NCBI RefSeq assembly: GCF_021155765.1
Contig: NC_060107.1
Coordinates: 15,982,501 to 16,046,500, forward strand
DNA: 64,000 nt
From: Diprion similis
Lineage: Eukaryota > Arthropoda > Insecta > Hymenoptera > Diprionidae
Reading direction: 5' to 3'
This document shows positions 24,701-34,669 of the stretch, piece after piece. Within the stretch, counting starts at the first letter, position 1. Every line of letters begins with the position of its first letter. The position numbers and the translations under genes are program-made. The notes under the pieces were generated by a model. That model was not told where the DNA came from and did no database searches. It was given only the letters and a program-made list of their open reading frames with translations.

Positions 24701-27168
24701 TACTAGGATGTATTGGAGCGGCAAGTAATCTATTTACATAATGCAAAGATTCAGCAAAATTGGTGCTCATGTAAATATTCTTTCTCAGATTTGATTCTAT
24801 CGACGGTTTTATTCAATATCACAAAGATACTTTATGGTACTGAAGTGTCAAAGAATGAATAATCACAGGCCTCATTTTAATCAGGTTGAAATCCGTTGTA
24901 AGTTTAATGCGGAAGTGTAATTAAAAGGAATAGCCACTTTACAACGTCAAGAATGTCTAAAATTTAGCCAACCTTGATAAAGGAAAATATCGATATTTTC
25001 TCAACGTTTTGTTACATCAATATCACGAACTTCAACGAAACTGAAAATTTGCATTTTAACCATCACAGGTATTGAAATTTTCTACTCTACCTGCTAATAA
25101 AATGATATATTCACTTACGGCGGTGGTAGTGTCCAAGTTGACTCGCTTCGGTTAGAAAAAACAAAACAAAGCCTTGTCGGTAAATGTATTCAACTTTGTT
25201 TATGCAACAGTTATCAAGTGTGTACAATATGGTTTTTAAAAAATCCTGAATCAAATGGGCAAGCGAATCAGAATCATATAATATAATATTAGTTTTCATT
25301 TTCTGCCTGTGACAACAAAATTCTTTAAAAAAACAATTAGAAGGGAATAGAATGAGAAAGTGATTTTAAAAAGGACTAGTGCAGAGTAAGATAGATATCT
25401 GCAATGTTTTACAATTATGATAAGACATCAACTTTTTGGTATTGGTATTGGTCTGAATATAATTTGAAGTTTTTGTTAGTCATTTCTCTTTCAAAATCCG
25501 TATTCAACTTATACGCAGAGTTGTCTTCATTTTCAACCAATCGTCATAGTTTGGACAAATAAAATCATGAATCTTGAACTCTAATTTCAATTTTTTCGAA
25601 CATTATCAGTCTGAAGTATAAACAAATTAATAAGAAGATGTTTATACGAAACAGCCCAGTTTTATTCATATAAATTTATATACAAGAAATGCAATATTAA
25701 TCAACACAATAGCTAACTTTCTTGTAAGAGTCGATTTGTACTCAGTTTATAACAAAAATTCTTGAAATAAAGTCGTAAAATTAGGGGTCAACTTATATTA
25801 AGACCAATACGATAATAATCCAAATCCACACTCATGATAATTTGATTTGTATTCTTTGTTTGTTTTTTAGAAGGTATGAATTATAAGAACAGTCAAGGGG
25901 TTGACCACCCTAGAAATTAGGTCTACACATCTCATAAAATCTTATGCATCTATTTTCGATATTCTGAAATCCTGTAAAATTGTCTAAAATCTCTGTAATT
26001 ACGTAAAATTCCTGAAATCCTGTGAAATTTTACAAAATTATTTAGATTCCCTATAATTTTTAAAATCGTGAAATTCGGTGTGCATACAAAACTGACGAGT
26101 GGTTAATCCCTTGAGAACAATTAAAGGAATTCATTATATAGATTTTATCGTAAATTTATCTAAGAAATTAATTCACAGCTTTGAGGGAAAGATTGTGCTC
26201 TAAACATTTTAATTCTGTTTTCTTAGATAATTTAACCAGGAGTATCTAATGGCAATTTGATATCTATACTTGAATTACAATAAGATTTAAACTCACTTTG
26301 GTTGTACTTGAAGTACTCGGAGGCGCGAGCTGTCCATTGGAATCCATTCGTCAAATCTGGAACTCCATTTGTCAAAATGTATCAAGACTTCCCTCTCGAC
26401 CCAGTCGGTCTCAACAACGCGTGCCGAGTACCTGTTATAAATAAAAATTGACTAGGAATAAAACACGCAGATTTTTGTGCCCATCGTAATACGTTCGATG
26501 AAAAAGCTAGAGAGAACTGGAGAAAAAAAGTACAAAATAAATTTTATTTGTGTATAATATAAATTAGGATGTAGTACAGGTTATGTTTGAGATATCAAAG
26601 CTTGCTGAGACTGCTTCATATTCTTCATTTTTTAAGTTAAATCCCGATTTTCTAGCTAGTTCATTCGATACGGTTGAAAATTTGCAAGAAGTTTTATTCA
26701 AGGCCGACATTCGATTGTGCGTAAGTAACTACGAAATTAATAGTTAAACAAAATCGCAGGGAACGGGCACGTTGTAGGGGAGTATAATCGAGTTGATATA
26801 TTGACGTATTATGATCATTGCTAGTTTGTTTCTGGAACAATTTATTGACTTGTTTTGAGCGATTCGACTAGGACGAATTTGTACTGTTGTCACGCTACGC
26901 GGATTGTTAATTAAGCAGCGACTCGGGAGGAACCGAATCATTGTCTACTCTGGCTCGTCGGAATGCGGGTGTTGACAATCAGAAATTCGCTGACAGTGCG
27001 TGTCAACAATCAGATTGCAAGGGCGAGAACGCCGGGTTAAGGTCACAAATGCAAGAGAGGAGTGAACTCAGCGTGGCGTGATCGTTAAGGTCTGTACCAT
27101 TTTTCGTTGAAATCCTTGGCTTCCAACTTAGCACCAGGGAAAAACTTGAGACCACCTCGGCTGACCAT
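12715..27168 (-). CDS. MBD-R2: PHF20/MBD-R2 homologue: Tudor-Tudor-MBD-C2H2-PHD chromatin reader
   Basis: The gene has sixteen exons: 27168-27098, 26431-26297, 25145-25119, 22280-22180, 22031-21946, 20820-20433, 19141-19027, 18945-18650, 18108-17425, 17288-17157, 16947-16861, 15351-15066, 14682-14545, 14456-14080, 13209-12970 and 12839-12715. They sum to 3,288 nt in one open frame, giving 1,095 aa. Tudor 1 is at about aa 7-60 ([11 protein letters not shown]) and Tudor 2 at 82-135 ([17 protein letters not shown]). Lysine-rich linkers follow. The MBD is at about 272-345 ([15 protein letters not shown]). The C2H2 finger starts at 424 (CPKEGC). The PHD finger is at 734-777 ([17 protein letters not shown]). 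The C-terminus resembles PHF20. Family members are NSL-complex subunits that recruit the acetyltransferase MOF to active promoters. Drosophila MBD-R2 has an N-terminal THAP domain; none is present here. An upstream in-frame TAA supports the ATG at 27168. Confidence 0.94.
13210..14079. other. PHF20 intron 14
   Basis: AT-rich intron between exons 14 and 15. No second gene, repeat family or RNA gene was recognised. Confidence 0.7.
15352..16860. other. PHF20 intron 11
   Basis: 1.5 kb of AT-rich intron. Much of 16080-16780 is made of loosely repeated words such as GAAATTT, TTTACAAA and TTCATAATT. This looks like degraded simple-sequence DNA rather than coding DNA. The minus-strand open frame at 15805-16023 has no domain. 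Confidence 0.65.
19142..20432. other. PHF20 intron 6
   Basis: 1.3 kb intron containing T-rich strips near 20080-20102. The plus-strand open frames (for example 19261-19470) are unsupported. Confidence 0.65.
20821..21945. other. PHF20 intron 5
   Basis: 1.1 kb AT-rich intron with an A tract at about 21705-21723 and an AAAT run near 21913-21933. No gene was seen. Confidence 0.65.
22107..22175 (+). repeat. (GGTTA)n arthropod telomere-type repeat in a PHF20 intron
   Basis: GGTTAGGTTAGGTTAGG at 22107-22124, and a second group at 22149-22175 with one GGTTACG variant. The tract runs up to the exon 4 splice donor (donor GTGAGT on the minus strand at 22179-22174), so the last repeat unit overlaps the donor. 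Dispersed TTAGG-type motifs are common in some insect genomes. Confidence 0.9.
22281..25118. other. PHF20 intron 3
   Basis: 2.8 kb intron between the 27-nt exon 3 and exon 4. It holds a (GGTTA)n run at 22677-22699, a T tract near 22797-22811 and otherwise AT-rich unique sequence. No exon or second gene was recognised; the plus-strand open frame at 23879-24142 has no domain. Confidence 0.65.
22677..22699 (+). repeat. (GGTTA)n run
   Basis: About four and a half GGTTA units in PHF20 intron 3, on the same strand as the run at 22107-22175. Confidence 0.9.
25119..25145 (-). other. 27-nt micro-exon of PHF20
   Basis: The acceptor context TTTTTTCTAACCGAAG precedes CGAGTCAACTTGG and a GTAAGT donor follows. 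The exon joins exon 2 (ending CCA AA) to exon 4 (starting G GAG ACG) in frame, encoding NESTWTLPP with split codons at both ends. Without it the reading frame between the two Tudor domains would still be kept only if the 27 nt were skipped whole. Inclusion gives a linker similar in position to that of PHF20. Confidence 0.75.
25146..27097. other. PHF20 introns 1 and 2 around exon 2
   Basis: Two introns (26432-27097 and 25146-26296) flank the Tudor 1 exon. 25960-26070 is a low-complexity patch of CTGAAATCCTGTAAAATT-like words. Nothing else was recognised. Confidence 0.6.
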
Positions 27169-27522
27169 CTGGCTGATTAAAATGTTCCACACAGTGATCG
27201 AAGAGGAATTAAAACACTTGGAGAAGTTTTTCGAACGTTCAGAGACGATAACCGGCTTCGGTGATTGTCGTTATTCGGACTATTTCAACGAATGTTTTCT
27301 TTATTTCGCGACGCAAACAGCGACCATTTTCATGACGACACTAATCGATTGTAGAATGGCGCCAGATTGCGAAACTCATTCAAGATGGAATCAAAGCTAC
27401 GTTCATGCCATGTGTTCACCCTCTTCGGCGGCAAGCATTGGAGTTAGCCAATAGCGTTACAGTGTTCGCAAATTCACCGCCGTGCTCACCACAGCAATGG
27501 AGACTACGCAAGGCGACCAAAC

Positions 27523-28133
27523 TTAAGACGCCGCTGACCTGGCATGTCATATATATATTTCGTGACGTCGAAGCGGGGAAATTGGGTGAAAAAGCCTTCA
27601 CGAATCCTGCGATAACGAGAGTATGAATCTTACTCGGAAATATTTTAAATCGTAGCTTGAATAATAGTGTACGTGTGAATCTCAGCCACTGCTCAGGCAA
27701 ATCGCTGATAATTTTTATAATAAAGAATGATGAAGTGAATATAAAATCACGCGACAACAAACATGGCCGATCGGAGCTACCGCATCTTGAATATTCACTT
27801 ATTGCACTGTTCCACAATTTCTTTCACCCTCGCCAGGGAGATTCATACGTACAAAAGCACACACGTTATCCGGGAAAACTTATACTATCAGTTATTTTTT
27901 TGTATACATGGCTCGATTCGTATAGGCGTTTTTCATGTGACAGCAGCCCGTTCATGGCCCACAAGAAGTATGTCTCGATCTGTAACTGATATCATTGGTT
28001 GGATCTAACAGAACAAGCCAATGAAATCAGCGGTGTTATTTCACCGTTTAATATTCAGACGCGCTGCACGTACTTATGACGAAGTTATGACGTCACGATT
28101 TGATATTTTCAAGTCAGATCAGCGGCGCCTTGG
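27523..28133. mobile_element. TTAA-type non-autonomous DNA element, copy B (inverted relative to copy A)
   Basis: This copy starts TTAAGACGCCGCTGACCTGG and ends GCGGCGCCTTGG, so the right-hand TTAA appears mutated to TTGG. Along its length it matches the reverse complement of 2141-2739 closely, including the stretch around the plus-strand frame 27763-28008. It lies between the PHF20 start (27168, minus) and the RpLP1 start (28644, plus). It therefore occupies the divergent promoter interval and could supply or disturb regulatory sequence. Confidence 0.75.
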
Positions 28134-28454
28134 CAAATTCATAAAACTTGTCACAACAATCGTTGTATACATGCCAAAGGGTCACGGATACATGTATGTA
28201 TACTAAATCAGTGCAAAGAATATATCAGAGACTGATTCTGACTGATTTTTTTTCTCGTGAAAAGATTTTCTGTTTAAAGCTGCTTTCTGATTGATCTACA
28301 TGGCGCTTATCACCGCTCTCACTAAGGGAAATATTTAAAGCTGCTAATTTTGTGGACTATGCTCATTAATATCTAAATAGTTTTAGGTATATCAGTTAAC
28401 TAGCTGAGGAATCGCATCGCGTCATGAAAACTTGCCAAGTGGCTATAGACTTCC

Positions 28455-28643
28455 GGTGGTCACGTGACGAACACGATCGAGGTTCGAGTAGTAGAGCGCG
28501 CCATGCGTGATTCGGTCTCTTCCGCTTTTCCGGTGTAACACCCAGCGTCAGTGCTTGTTCTCTGCGCGAGCTAAGGCCGAATCGGCGACTTGCACAACCA
28601 TCTCAATCCATCATATTTCAACTACAACAGTAGAAACAACAAA
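28455..28643 (+). promoter_or_regulatory. RpLP1 promoter and 5' UTR with TOP-like pyrimidine tract
   Basis: The stretch just upstream of the RpLP1 ATG contains TCACGTGACG (E-box CACGTG), then TTCGGTCTCTTCCGCTTTTC. The pyrimidine tract beginning with C at about 28517 resembles the 5' terminal oligopyrimidine start used by ribosomal-protein genes. The exact transcription start is inferred. Confidence 0.55.
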
Positions 28644-30659
28644 ATGACTTCGAAAGCCGAACTCGCTTGCGTGTACGCCGCGTTGATCCTCACCGACGAC
28701 GATGTTGCCGTTACGGTAAGTCTCTGATTTTTGTTTTTGTCACACGCTGCCGCGTCACACGTGTACTCACGGAGTATAAGGCCTCTGGATGATATATTCT
28801 ACTTAAACTTTCACGATCATCTCATTCAGGCCCTTCTTTCTCCAGCTGCAATTGATTGTACTAACATTTCGGCTCGTGAACTGCCGAACAAACCAAATTT
28901 GTCGTGCATTCTTATCATAAATCTTCATTTTTCCTGTCCACCGACGAACGTTTAATAATAGGATCTCGTAGATTTGAATGTGAATAGACGTGTTATTTCA
29001 GAGCAATAATGCAGCAACAACGATCCTTTGATAACTTGATCTAGCCTTCTCTTTTTCCAGGGTGAAAAGATCCAAACCATCTTGAAGGCAGCCAGTGTAG
29101 AGATTGAACCATACTGGCCAGGACTCTTTGCCAAATCTCTTGAGGGTGTCAACATCAAAGACCTCATCACTAACATCGGGTCTGGAGTTGGCGCTGCTCC
29201 AGCTGGTGGTACGTAGCTAAACGAAAACAGCAGTGCTAGATTGATCTAAAAAAACGTTGCCAATGATTCTAGAAGTGTTATCAATCCTTGGTCAAAGTCC
29301 AGGAATTTCTCGTTTGAAAGCACAACAGTAAGGTTAAAGTCATTGCAAATCAAAATATTTCAAACTACAGATTCAGTTACTTCGTCTGTTCAGAGTTTAG
29401 AAGATCATTAAAGAATGTTGAATCGCTGTTTTTCTGATTTTGCCTTTCGATAGTATAAATTGTCTATATTTTTGTCCATGATTCAGTCAATCGCTTTGGA
29501 AAATAGATCGACATTACACATTATGTGAAAGGCTATAGATATTTTGAAAGAATGTCAAATACGTGGAAAAGTTTGAGATGTTGAATGATAGTGGCCAAGA
29601 ATTTTGTAAAAATCAAAGATATTTCTAAATGGTAATATCCCGTGAGTTTTGTACTGCAATTTGCACCTTATGGAAACTTGAGTAGTTTTTGTGTAAGATA
29701 GTTTCTAATGATTGGATTTGCATTTTTTTTTAGCTTTGATTACGTTTGAATTTATGGTTTACAATATTTTTGATCATTTTTAAGTTGTCAAACAATAACT
29801 ATCTTAGTAACTGTTTCGTTACTATAACATCACGAGAACCTCCACATTGTTTCAACCAGTTTGCATGATCGAATCTCTATGAGAAAAAGCTACTACTGTA
29901 GTAAAGATAATAATTCAAAACGGAATACTAAAAATAATTGTAACCCAATGAGCTGCCGACTACTAGCCTCTTTTCATCCACCAGACTAGTTCGCTTTTGA
30001 TGCTAGTATGGTCAGCGAATAAGAGGATAAAAATTGAGCTGTGAACCTGCCGGGTCTCAGTGCCTAAAAACTGTGACCTAGATTCTTGTTTAAACAATTG
30101 AAGTCGAATTAAGCCAAAAATATGTTAGACACTTCAGACACTGTACGCGTCATAAATCAATCGCATGCGATAATCTTGGCAAGGCGCAAACAATTTATGA
30201 TATATATTGAATACAACTGGAATAAGATTACTTTGCATTTTAATGTGCTGTAGCAAATTTTTCTCGTTTACGTTGATTAAAATGACCGTTCTTTAATACT
30301 AATCTACCCTCAATGCCTCCCAGAATAAGTCTAATCATTTCTCACTCAATTCAGGTGAGTGATGTAAAATTCAGGTTTTGCAATTAGTGTCATCAAAGTA
30401 TGTCAAAACTGAGATTTCAGATAAATTCTAAATCTTTTTTCAGCTGCGCCTGCTGCAGCTGCACCTGCCAGCGGTGATGCTGCTCCAGCGAAGAAGGAAG
30501 AGAAGAAAGAAGAACCGGATGAGGAATCCGATGACGACATGGGATTCGGTACGTGAATTAAATTTAACCATCAAGGCTGTTGATCAAATTGCAATTAAAA
30601 GTTATGTTCAATGCAATAATATGTTGTTTTTTTTCTTTTCTACAGGTCTCTTCGACTAA
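28644..30659 (+). CDS. RpLP1: 60S acidic ribosomal protein P1
   Basis: Four exons (28644-28715, 29061-29208, 30444-30548, 30646-30659) total 339 nt and encode 112 aa. The protein starts [20 protein letters not shown] and continues with the helical dimerisation domain ([20 protein letters not shown]). An Ala/Pro/Gly hinge follows, then a charged tail ending in the invariant [13 protein letters not shown]1 pairs with P2 on P0 to form the stalk of the large ribosomal subunit, which recruits elongation factors to the GTPase centre. All junctions are GT-AG and the phases close (0, 1, 1). Length and tail match the family. The last exon encodes only the terminal LFD and stop. Introns 1 and 2 are long for such a small gene; intron 2 contains a candidate H/ACA snoRNA. 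Confidence 0.98.
29948..30099 (+). ncRNA. candidate H/ACA snoRNA in RpLP1 intron 2
   Basis: A hairpin-hinge-hairpin-tail layout can be read on the sense strand. Hairpin 1 has a lower stem GCTG (29952-29955) with CAGC (30013-30016) and an upper stem ACTAGC with GCTAGT. The internal loop between them is about 14 nt from a hinge sequence AGAGGA (30022-30027; consensus ANANNA). Hairpin 2 has an upper stem GGTC-CAGT with ACTG-GACC, ending about 15 nt before an ACA at 30094-30096. These spacings are those of pseudouridylation guides, and ribosomal-protein introns often host snoRNAs. The lower stem of hairpin 2 is weak and no target is assigned. Confidence 0.4.
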
Positions 30660-30734
30660 GGCAAAAGCTTCTTGCAAGACAAGATCTATGATGGATCCAT
30701 TCCTTTGTACAGTTATATTGTACGCTGAAAAATG

Positions 30735-30740
30735 AATAAA
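30735..30740 (+). terminator. polyadenylation signal AATAAA of RpLP1
   Basis: AATAAA lies 76 nt after the RpLP1 stop codon, preceded by a short 3' UTR. Confidence 0.8.
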
Positions 30741-31536
30741 AAATTATAAAAAAAGGTTTTAATCATATTATCTATTTTTTTCAATGACCCTTTACTGTGA
30801 GGGTATAATGTGAACTGTACAAAACAATAATCATAGGCTGATGATACAACTGATGAGATGTTGATGAAATTAAGAAAATAGGATTTAAATAATAATAATG
30901 CCCAAAAGTTATCTATAAAATGCTTAAACGAAACATTGTTTATCAAATTTAGAGGGAATATTTCTCTCATCATGTGAAAAGAATTCGTTGATTATTCTGA
31001 GTACATATAAATTTTTTAAGAATTCTCTCATATTCTTGAAATTTTCGATTTCGAAAATTTAAAATTTTCTAAAACGCAGTAAAAATCGTGAATTTTGTAT
31101 ACGTTTTCGCAGATACGTTGTATATTATAATTCAAAAGTTTCCGGGGCATTGAACGAATAGTTTCGTAAATACAGCCTTTACGAATTTTCCAAAACGGAA
31201 TTTTTAAAGATATAAGAAAATTCTTCAAAAATTCTTGTATATTCAGAAAAATCAATGAATTAATTTCACATTACAAACAAAAAACATTCCCTGAAAACTT
31301 GTTAAACGTAGTTTTATTTAAACCGTTTATTTGTAACTTTTGAGCATTATTATTAAAACTTAATTTTCTCACAGTCTTTATTGTGTTGATTTTTTTCTGA
31401 TTTTGATCCCATCATAAATTATTCAATATTGCCGACAAGACTCACTTTTAGTTGAGAATGTATAGCCAATACTTCGTTAAGAGAGATTCACGATACAACC
31501 TTAATATTGATAACAGTTCAGAATATTTAATTAAAG
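30741..31536. other. interval between convergent RpLP1 and RAMAC 3' ends
   Basis: About 0.8 kb of AT-rich DNA between two convergent polyadenylation signals. 31020-31260 is low complexity (AAATTTTC/GAAAATTT words). No gene was seen. Confidence 0.7.
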
Positions 31537-31542
31537 TTTATT
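31537..31542 (-). terminator. polyadenylation signal of the RAMAC-like gene
   Basis: AATAAA on the minus strand, 65 nt after the stop codon at 31607. Confidence 0.65.
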
Positions 31543-31606
31543 AGTGGGAAATTTATATTTCATGATTTAACGACGAAATTAATATATTATGAAGCATACA
31601 GTGGTT

Positions 31607-31882
31607 CTAATTCGAATAATTACGTTTGTAATTATAGTAGTGGTCATTATTTCGATCATTGCGTTTCTTGTAACCCTGATTCCGTCGTCCTCCCTGATCA
31701 TGTCCTTGATTTTGGCGACTCCAGTCGAAATTTCTGGGGGGCTTATTGTACCAAGGATCCATAATCGGAGGTCGTTGAGGTTCCGCATTTTTTATTTTCA
31801 TAAACGCTTCATCCTTATCGGTAAAACGATCCTTAAATTCTTCTTCGCACTCTGCAATGAATGCCTTCTGTTCCTCGTTCAT
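31607..31882 (-). CDS. RAMAC: RNMT-activating mini-protein (RAMAC/FAM103A1-like)
   Basis: A single uninterrupted frame encodes 91 aa beginning MNEEQKAFIAECEEEFKDRF. The segment EEEFKDRFTDKDEAF and the following PPIMDPWYNKPP match the RNMT-activating domain of RAMAC (FEEMFASRFTENDKEYQEY and PPIVEEW in human). The rest is rich in Asn, Arg, Gln, Gly and Tyr, as in the RNA-binding tail of that family. RAMAC binds RNA guanine-7 methyltransferase and stimulates mRNA cap methylation in the nucleus. Human RAMAC is 118 aa, so this one is shorter at the C-terminal end. The gene lies 127 bp downstream of a CULT-domain gene on the same strand. A TTTAATTTCAG sequence between them could be a 5' UTR splice acceptor. 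A shift of assignment is unlikely because the N-terminal motif is specific. Confidence 0.82.
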   Translation of the reverse strand: MNEEQKAFIAECEEEFKDRFTDKDEAFMKIKNAEPQRPPIMDPWYNKPPRNFDWSRQNQGHDQGGRRNQGYKKRNDRNNDHYYNYKRNYSN

Positions 31883-32009
31883 TTTGATTTATTAATTCCT
31901 ATATAATTTTGGAACGACTAATAACGAGTTAGAAACTGAAATTAAAGAAAAAAAAACAAACTCATCAACTCTACCTGTCAATAAAGTAATCAAACATAAA
32001 ATTGACATG

Positions 32010-33495
32010 CTACATACAAGATTCACTTATTACACTGTCCAGTACTAATGCATAGAAGCCTTTAGCTGATGGTAAACTTCTGTCTTCTGTTGCCGTCTTC
32101 AAAGGCTCAAACATCCTGAAATTATTTGCAAACATGCAAATTGTTCTGTTAAAAATGATGACAACAATATTTAAGGTATTGTAATACAAATTCACGAATA
32201 CCATGAAAGCTGGAATTACTAAAATAGAATGCGTTTTACTGTTCATGATCAATTTTTTATTTATAGGAATCTTGTGACTGGGCATAAAATTTTGTACGTA
32301 TGAGAAAGAACTCTTCATCTTTAATATTTGGAATATGAATTTTCAAAGAAACAGCGTTGACTAAATAAATGATTCCAACAGTATTCTTACCATCCCACAT
32401 GGGATCCACATTGGCTACAGAAGCAAAGTTTCCACGCATATCCAGGAAACCAGGAAAAGTCGTCGTGCCACTGAAATATTGAACAAATTTTTAAATGATT
32501 AAATTCCCGTTATTTTCTAATAATGAGTCATCTCATTTCTGTTATATACAATTTGAATAAAATTGCAAAATCAAAAAAAATTTTAACATCGGAATCAATG
32601 TTTTAGGCAATTGAAATTACTCACGTTTTCACCAATGCTGACACACTTTGCAGACGATGTAGTAAATATATAAAACTGAATCCCCAGTGGATTAGACAAG
32701 AGTTGAACCTCTATATCTTCTCTGCCAAATAGAGTCTGGTTACTTTTTATTAAAGCTTCCGGGCTTAGTTGATTCACTATGTAGTGAGAATCTGCCAAAT
32801 CGCCGCCACATTCACGACACAGAACAAAATCCGGGACTGGATCTTTAGGAACATTTTCTCAATAAGCGTATTTGTTGGAAAGGGTTACAGTAACAGTTTA
32901 ACGGCAGTGTAAAGTTTTGTGGATTAAATTATATCAGCCTTAAACATCCGATTCTGCATAATTTTTTTTTTCTTATCAGTCAACGCTTGGTCATTACATG
33001 CTGATTAAAATTGAAAATGCTTGTACTTCTGATGTTTTAGTATTCTGAATAATTTAGTGAAATACAAAAACTCAATGTGGAAGGATTATGTGACTTTTCA
33101 TGGCAAACAAAAAAAATATTTTACGATCTGAAGGAAAAATATATTGCTGTCTCAATATAACCGAAACAATATGATAATTTGAGAATATTCACATCACGGA
33201 TCACCATTCGAAGTATTTTTGCTTCACTTGTCTTTTCGAACACGATCTGATGCTAGGTTATGTGTAGAGTTCCGGGCAACTTGGTTTATCAATTGCGTTG
33301 TTTTTTTTTAGAGCTTCGTTTCCACCTGACATATGTGTTACGTGAAGACATTGAGTAATAATAGGATCAGAGAAAAACTTTACCTTCTGCAACGTAATGA
33401 AACACTTCTCTTGCCGTGTGTGACACAGATTTGTTTACAGCTGAAATCAGTATGACTACAAGCTGCAGAATATGGTACAAAATGGAGTACGCCAT
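32010..33495 (-). CDS. secreted cereblon-type CULT-domain protein
   Basis: Four exons (33495-33384, 32842-32625, 32470-32391, 32115-32010) total 516 nt, encoding 171 aa; phases 1, 0 and 2 all close. Residues 1-23 look like a signal peptide (MAYSILYHILQLVVILISAV). The remainder is one CULT domain, the thalidomide-binding fold of cereblon. Zinc ligands would be Cys46/Cys49 (LCRECGGDLA) and Cys128/Cys131 (CFCSQCGSHVGW). The aromatic cage is Trp117, Trp123 and Trp137 (FSWFPGYAW, HVGW), with 6- and 14-residue spacing identical to cereblon W380, W386 and W400. A conserved NPLG is present. There is no Lon-like or DDB1-binding region, so it is not cereblon itself. Secreted single-CULT proteins are known in animals but their function is unknown. 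An in-frame upstream Met (33549) exists but would bury the signal peptide. Confidence 0.9.
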
Positions 33496-34645
33496 TGGTG
33501 GTTGGCTCCTAGGATAATCCAGGTCCAAACTGCGACAGCTTCTTAGCATAAGATGAAAATTCTTTACTTTTTGGTCGTGTCATGCAACCGCTGATAATCC
33601 CATGACACGTCACAAGAAATGCGATACGAGCCTCACCAATTCTGTTGTCAGCTAAGCCTGTCATTGGACTTCATTTTATCGCAATTTTATAAATCATGAC
33701 GTTCATCGCTCTTATCATCAGTCATCGGGTCTCCGATTTCTTCCTTATCGACCCACCTTTGATATCGCTTTAGCCGCCAGCTGGTAGTGCCGCATCGGTC
33801 ATTCAGATAACATCGTACCCGATCTTATCGACTGAATGACTCCCCAAACGGCTCCAAAAGCTCCCCCCGCATTTTGCAAGTTTATTTACGCGGATGAAAA
33901 ACAATATAAGCTGTTTTCCGTTTATGTGATATTATCTGAGGATTTAATGTTAGTTGAAACTCGGCGTAGAGCCGTCAGAGAGCTTCAAGTTTCTACCTCA
34001 CTTTTCATTTTCTTAGAAGTTTGATAAAGTCAGAACTGCAATTAGCAACTATCTTTTAATAATTTGCCTTTTCAAGTACAGAACCAATAGTTACAACTTG
34101 TTGGACGTTATAATGTTTTACCCGAGCATTAATTTATTTGATGAACATATTCCTTAAACACAGTGTTTTATAATAATACAACGGATTTCGCCGTCATACC
34201 CACTGCAAATGTCTGGAAAATTGTGCATCGATGTGTGATTGTTCACGATTGAAACAATAAAAGAATTACACCGATCGCCATTAGCCGACGCACGAGTTGA
34301 TCATAACGTCAATTGGAGTATCCAAGATGTGGGGATAAAGACCTAACGGTAAATTCGGTTTGCGTAATTTACATTCCTTGGCCGAGCGCGAGGCGAGCTG
34401 CAGAGTATGCGTAATACGGAACTGGGCAGCCAGCCGGTAATTCGTTCTGAATTACTGGCAACCGCCCGGCAAAACACAGCACATCATGATCGTTGGAGTT
34501 CCAAGTTCCAACCAAGTTGTATTAATATAAATTTGAGAGGATAAAAATCCTCCCAGGTATTCTAAGAAAATCTTATGGCGTAGCGGTTCCCATTTCCGTT
34601 TCTTATTCAGAATTGTATGCGCGGGTCACGCACGTCCGTCACCGC

Positions 34646-34669
34646 GGGGGGGGGGGGGGGGGGGGGGGG
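34646..34669. repeat. poly-G tract
   Basis: About 24 consecutive G residues inside a GC-rich patch. Confidence 0.95.

Noticed and set aside
33496..33549. Start of the CULT protein at the upstream in-frame ATG 33549
   Set aside because: It would add 18 polar residues before the signal peptide. The ATG at 33495 gives a normal secretion signal, although the upstream start cannot be excluded.
33836..34024. 62-codon plus-strand frame upstream of Glut4EF
   Set aside because: No recognisable domain and no splice or promoter support.
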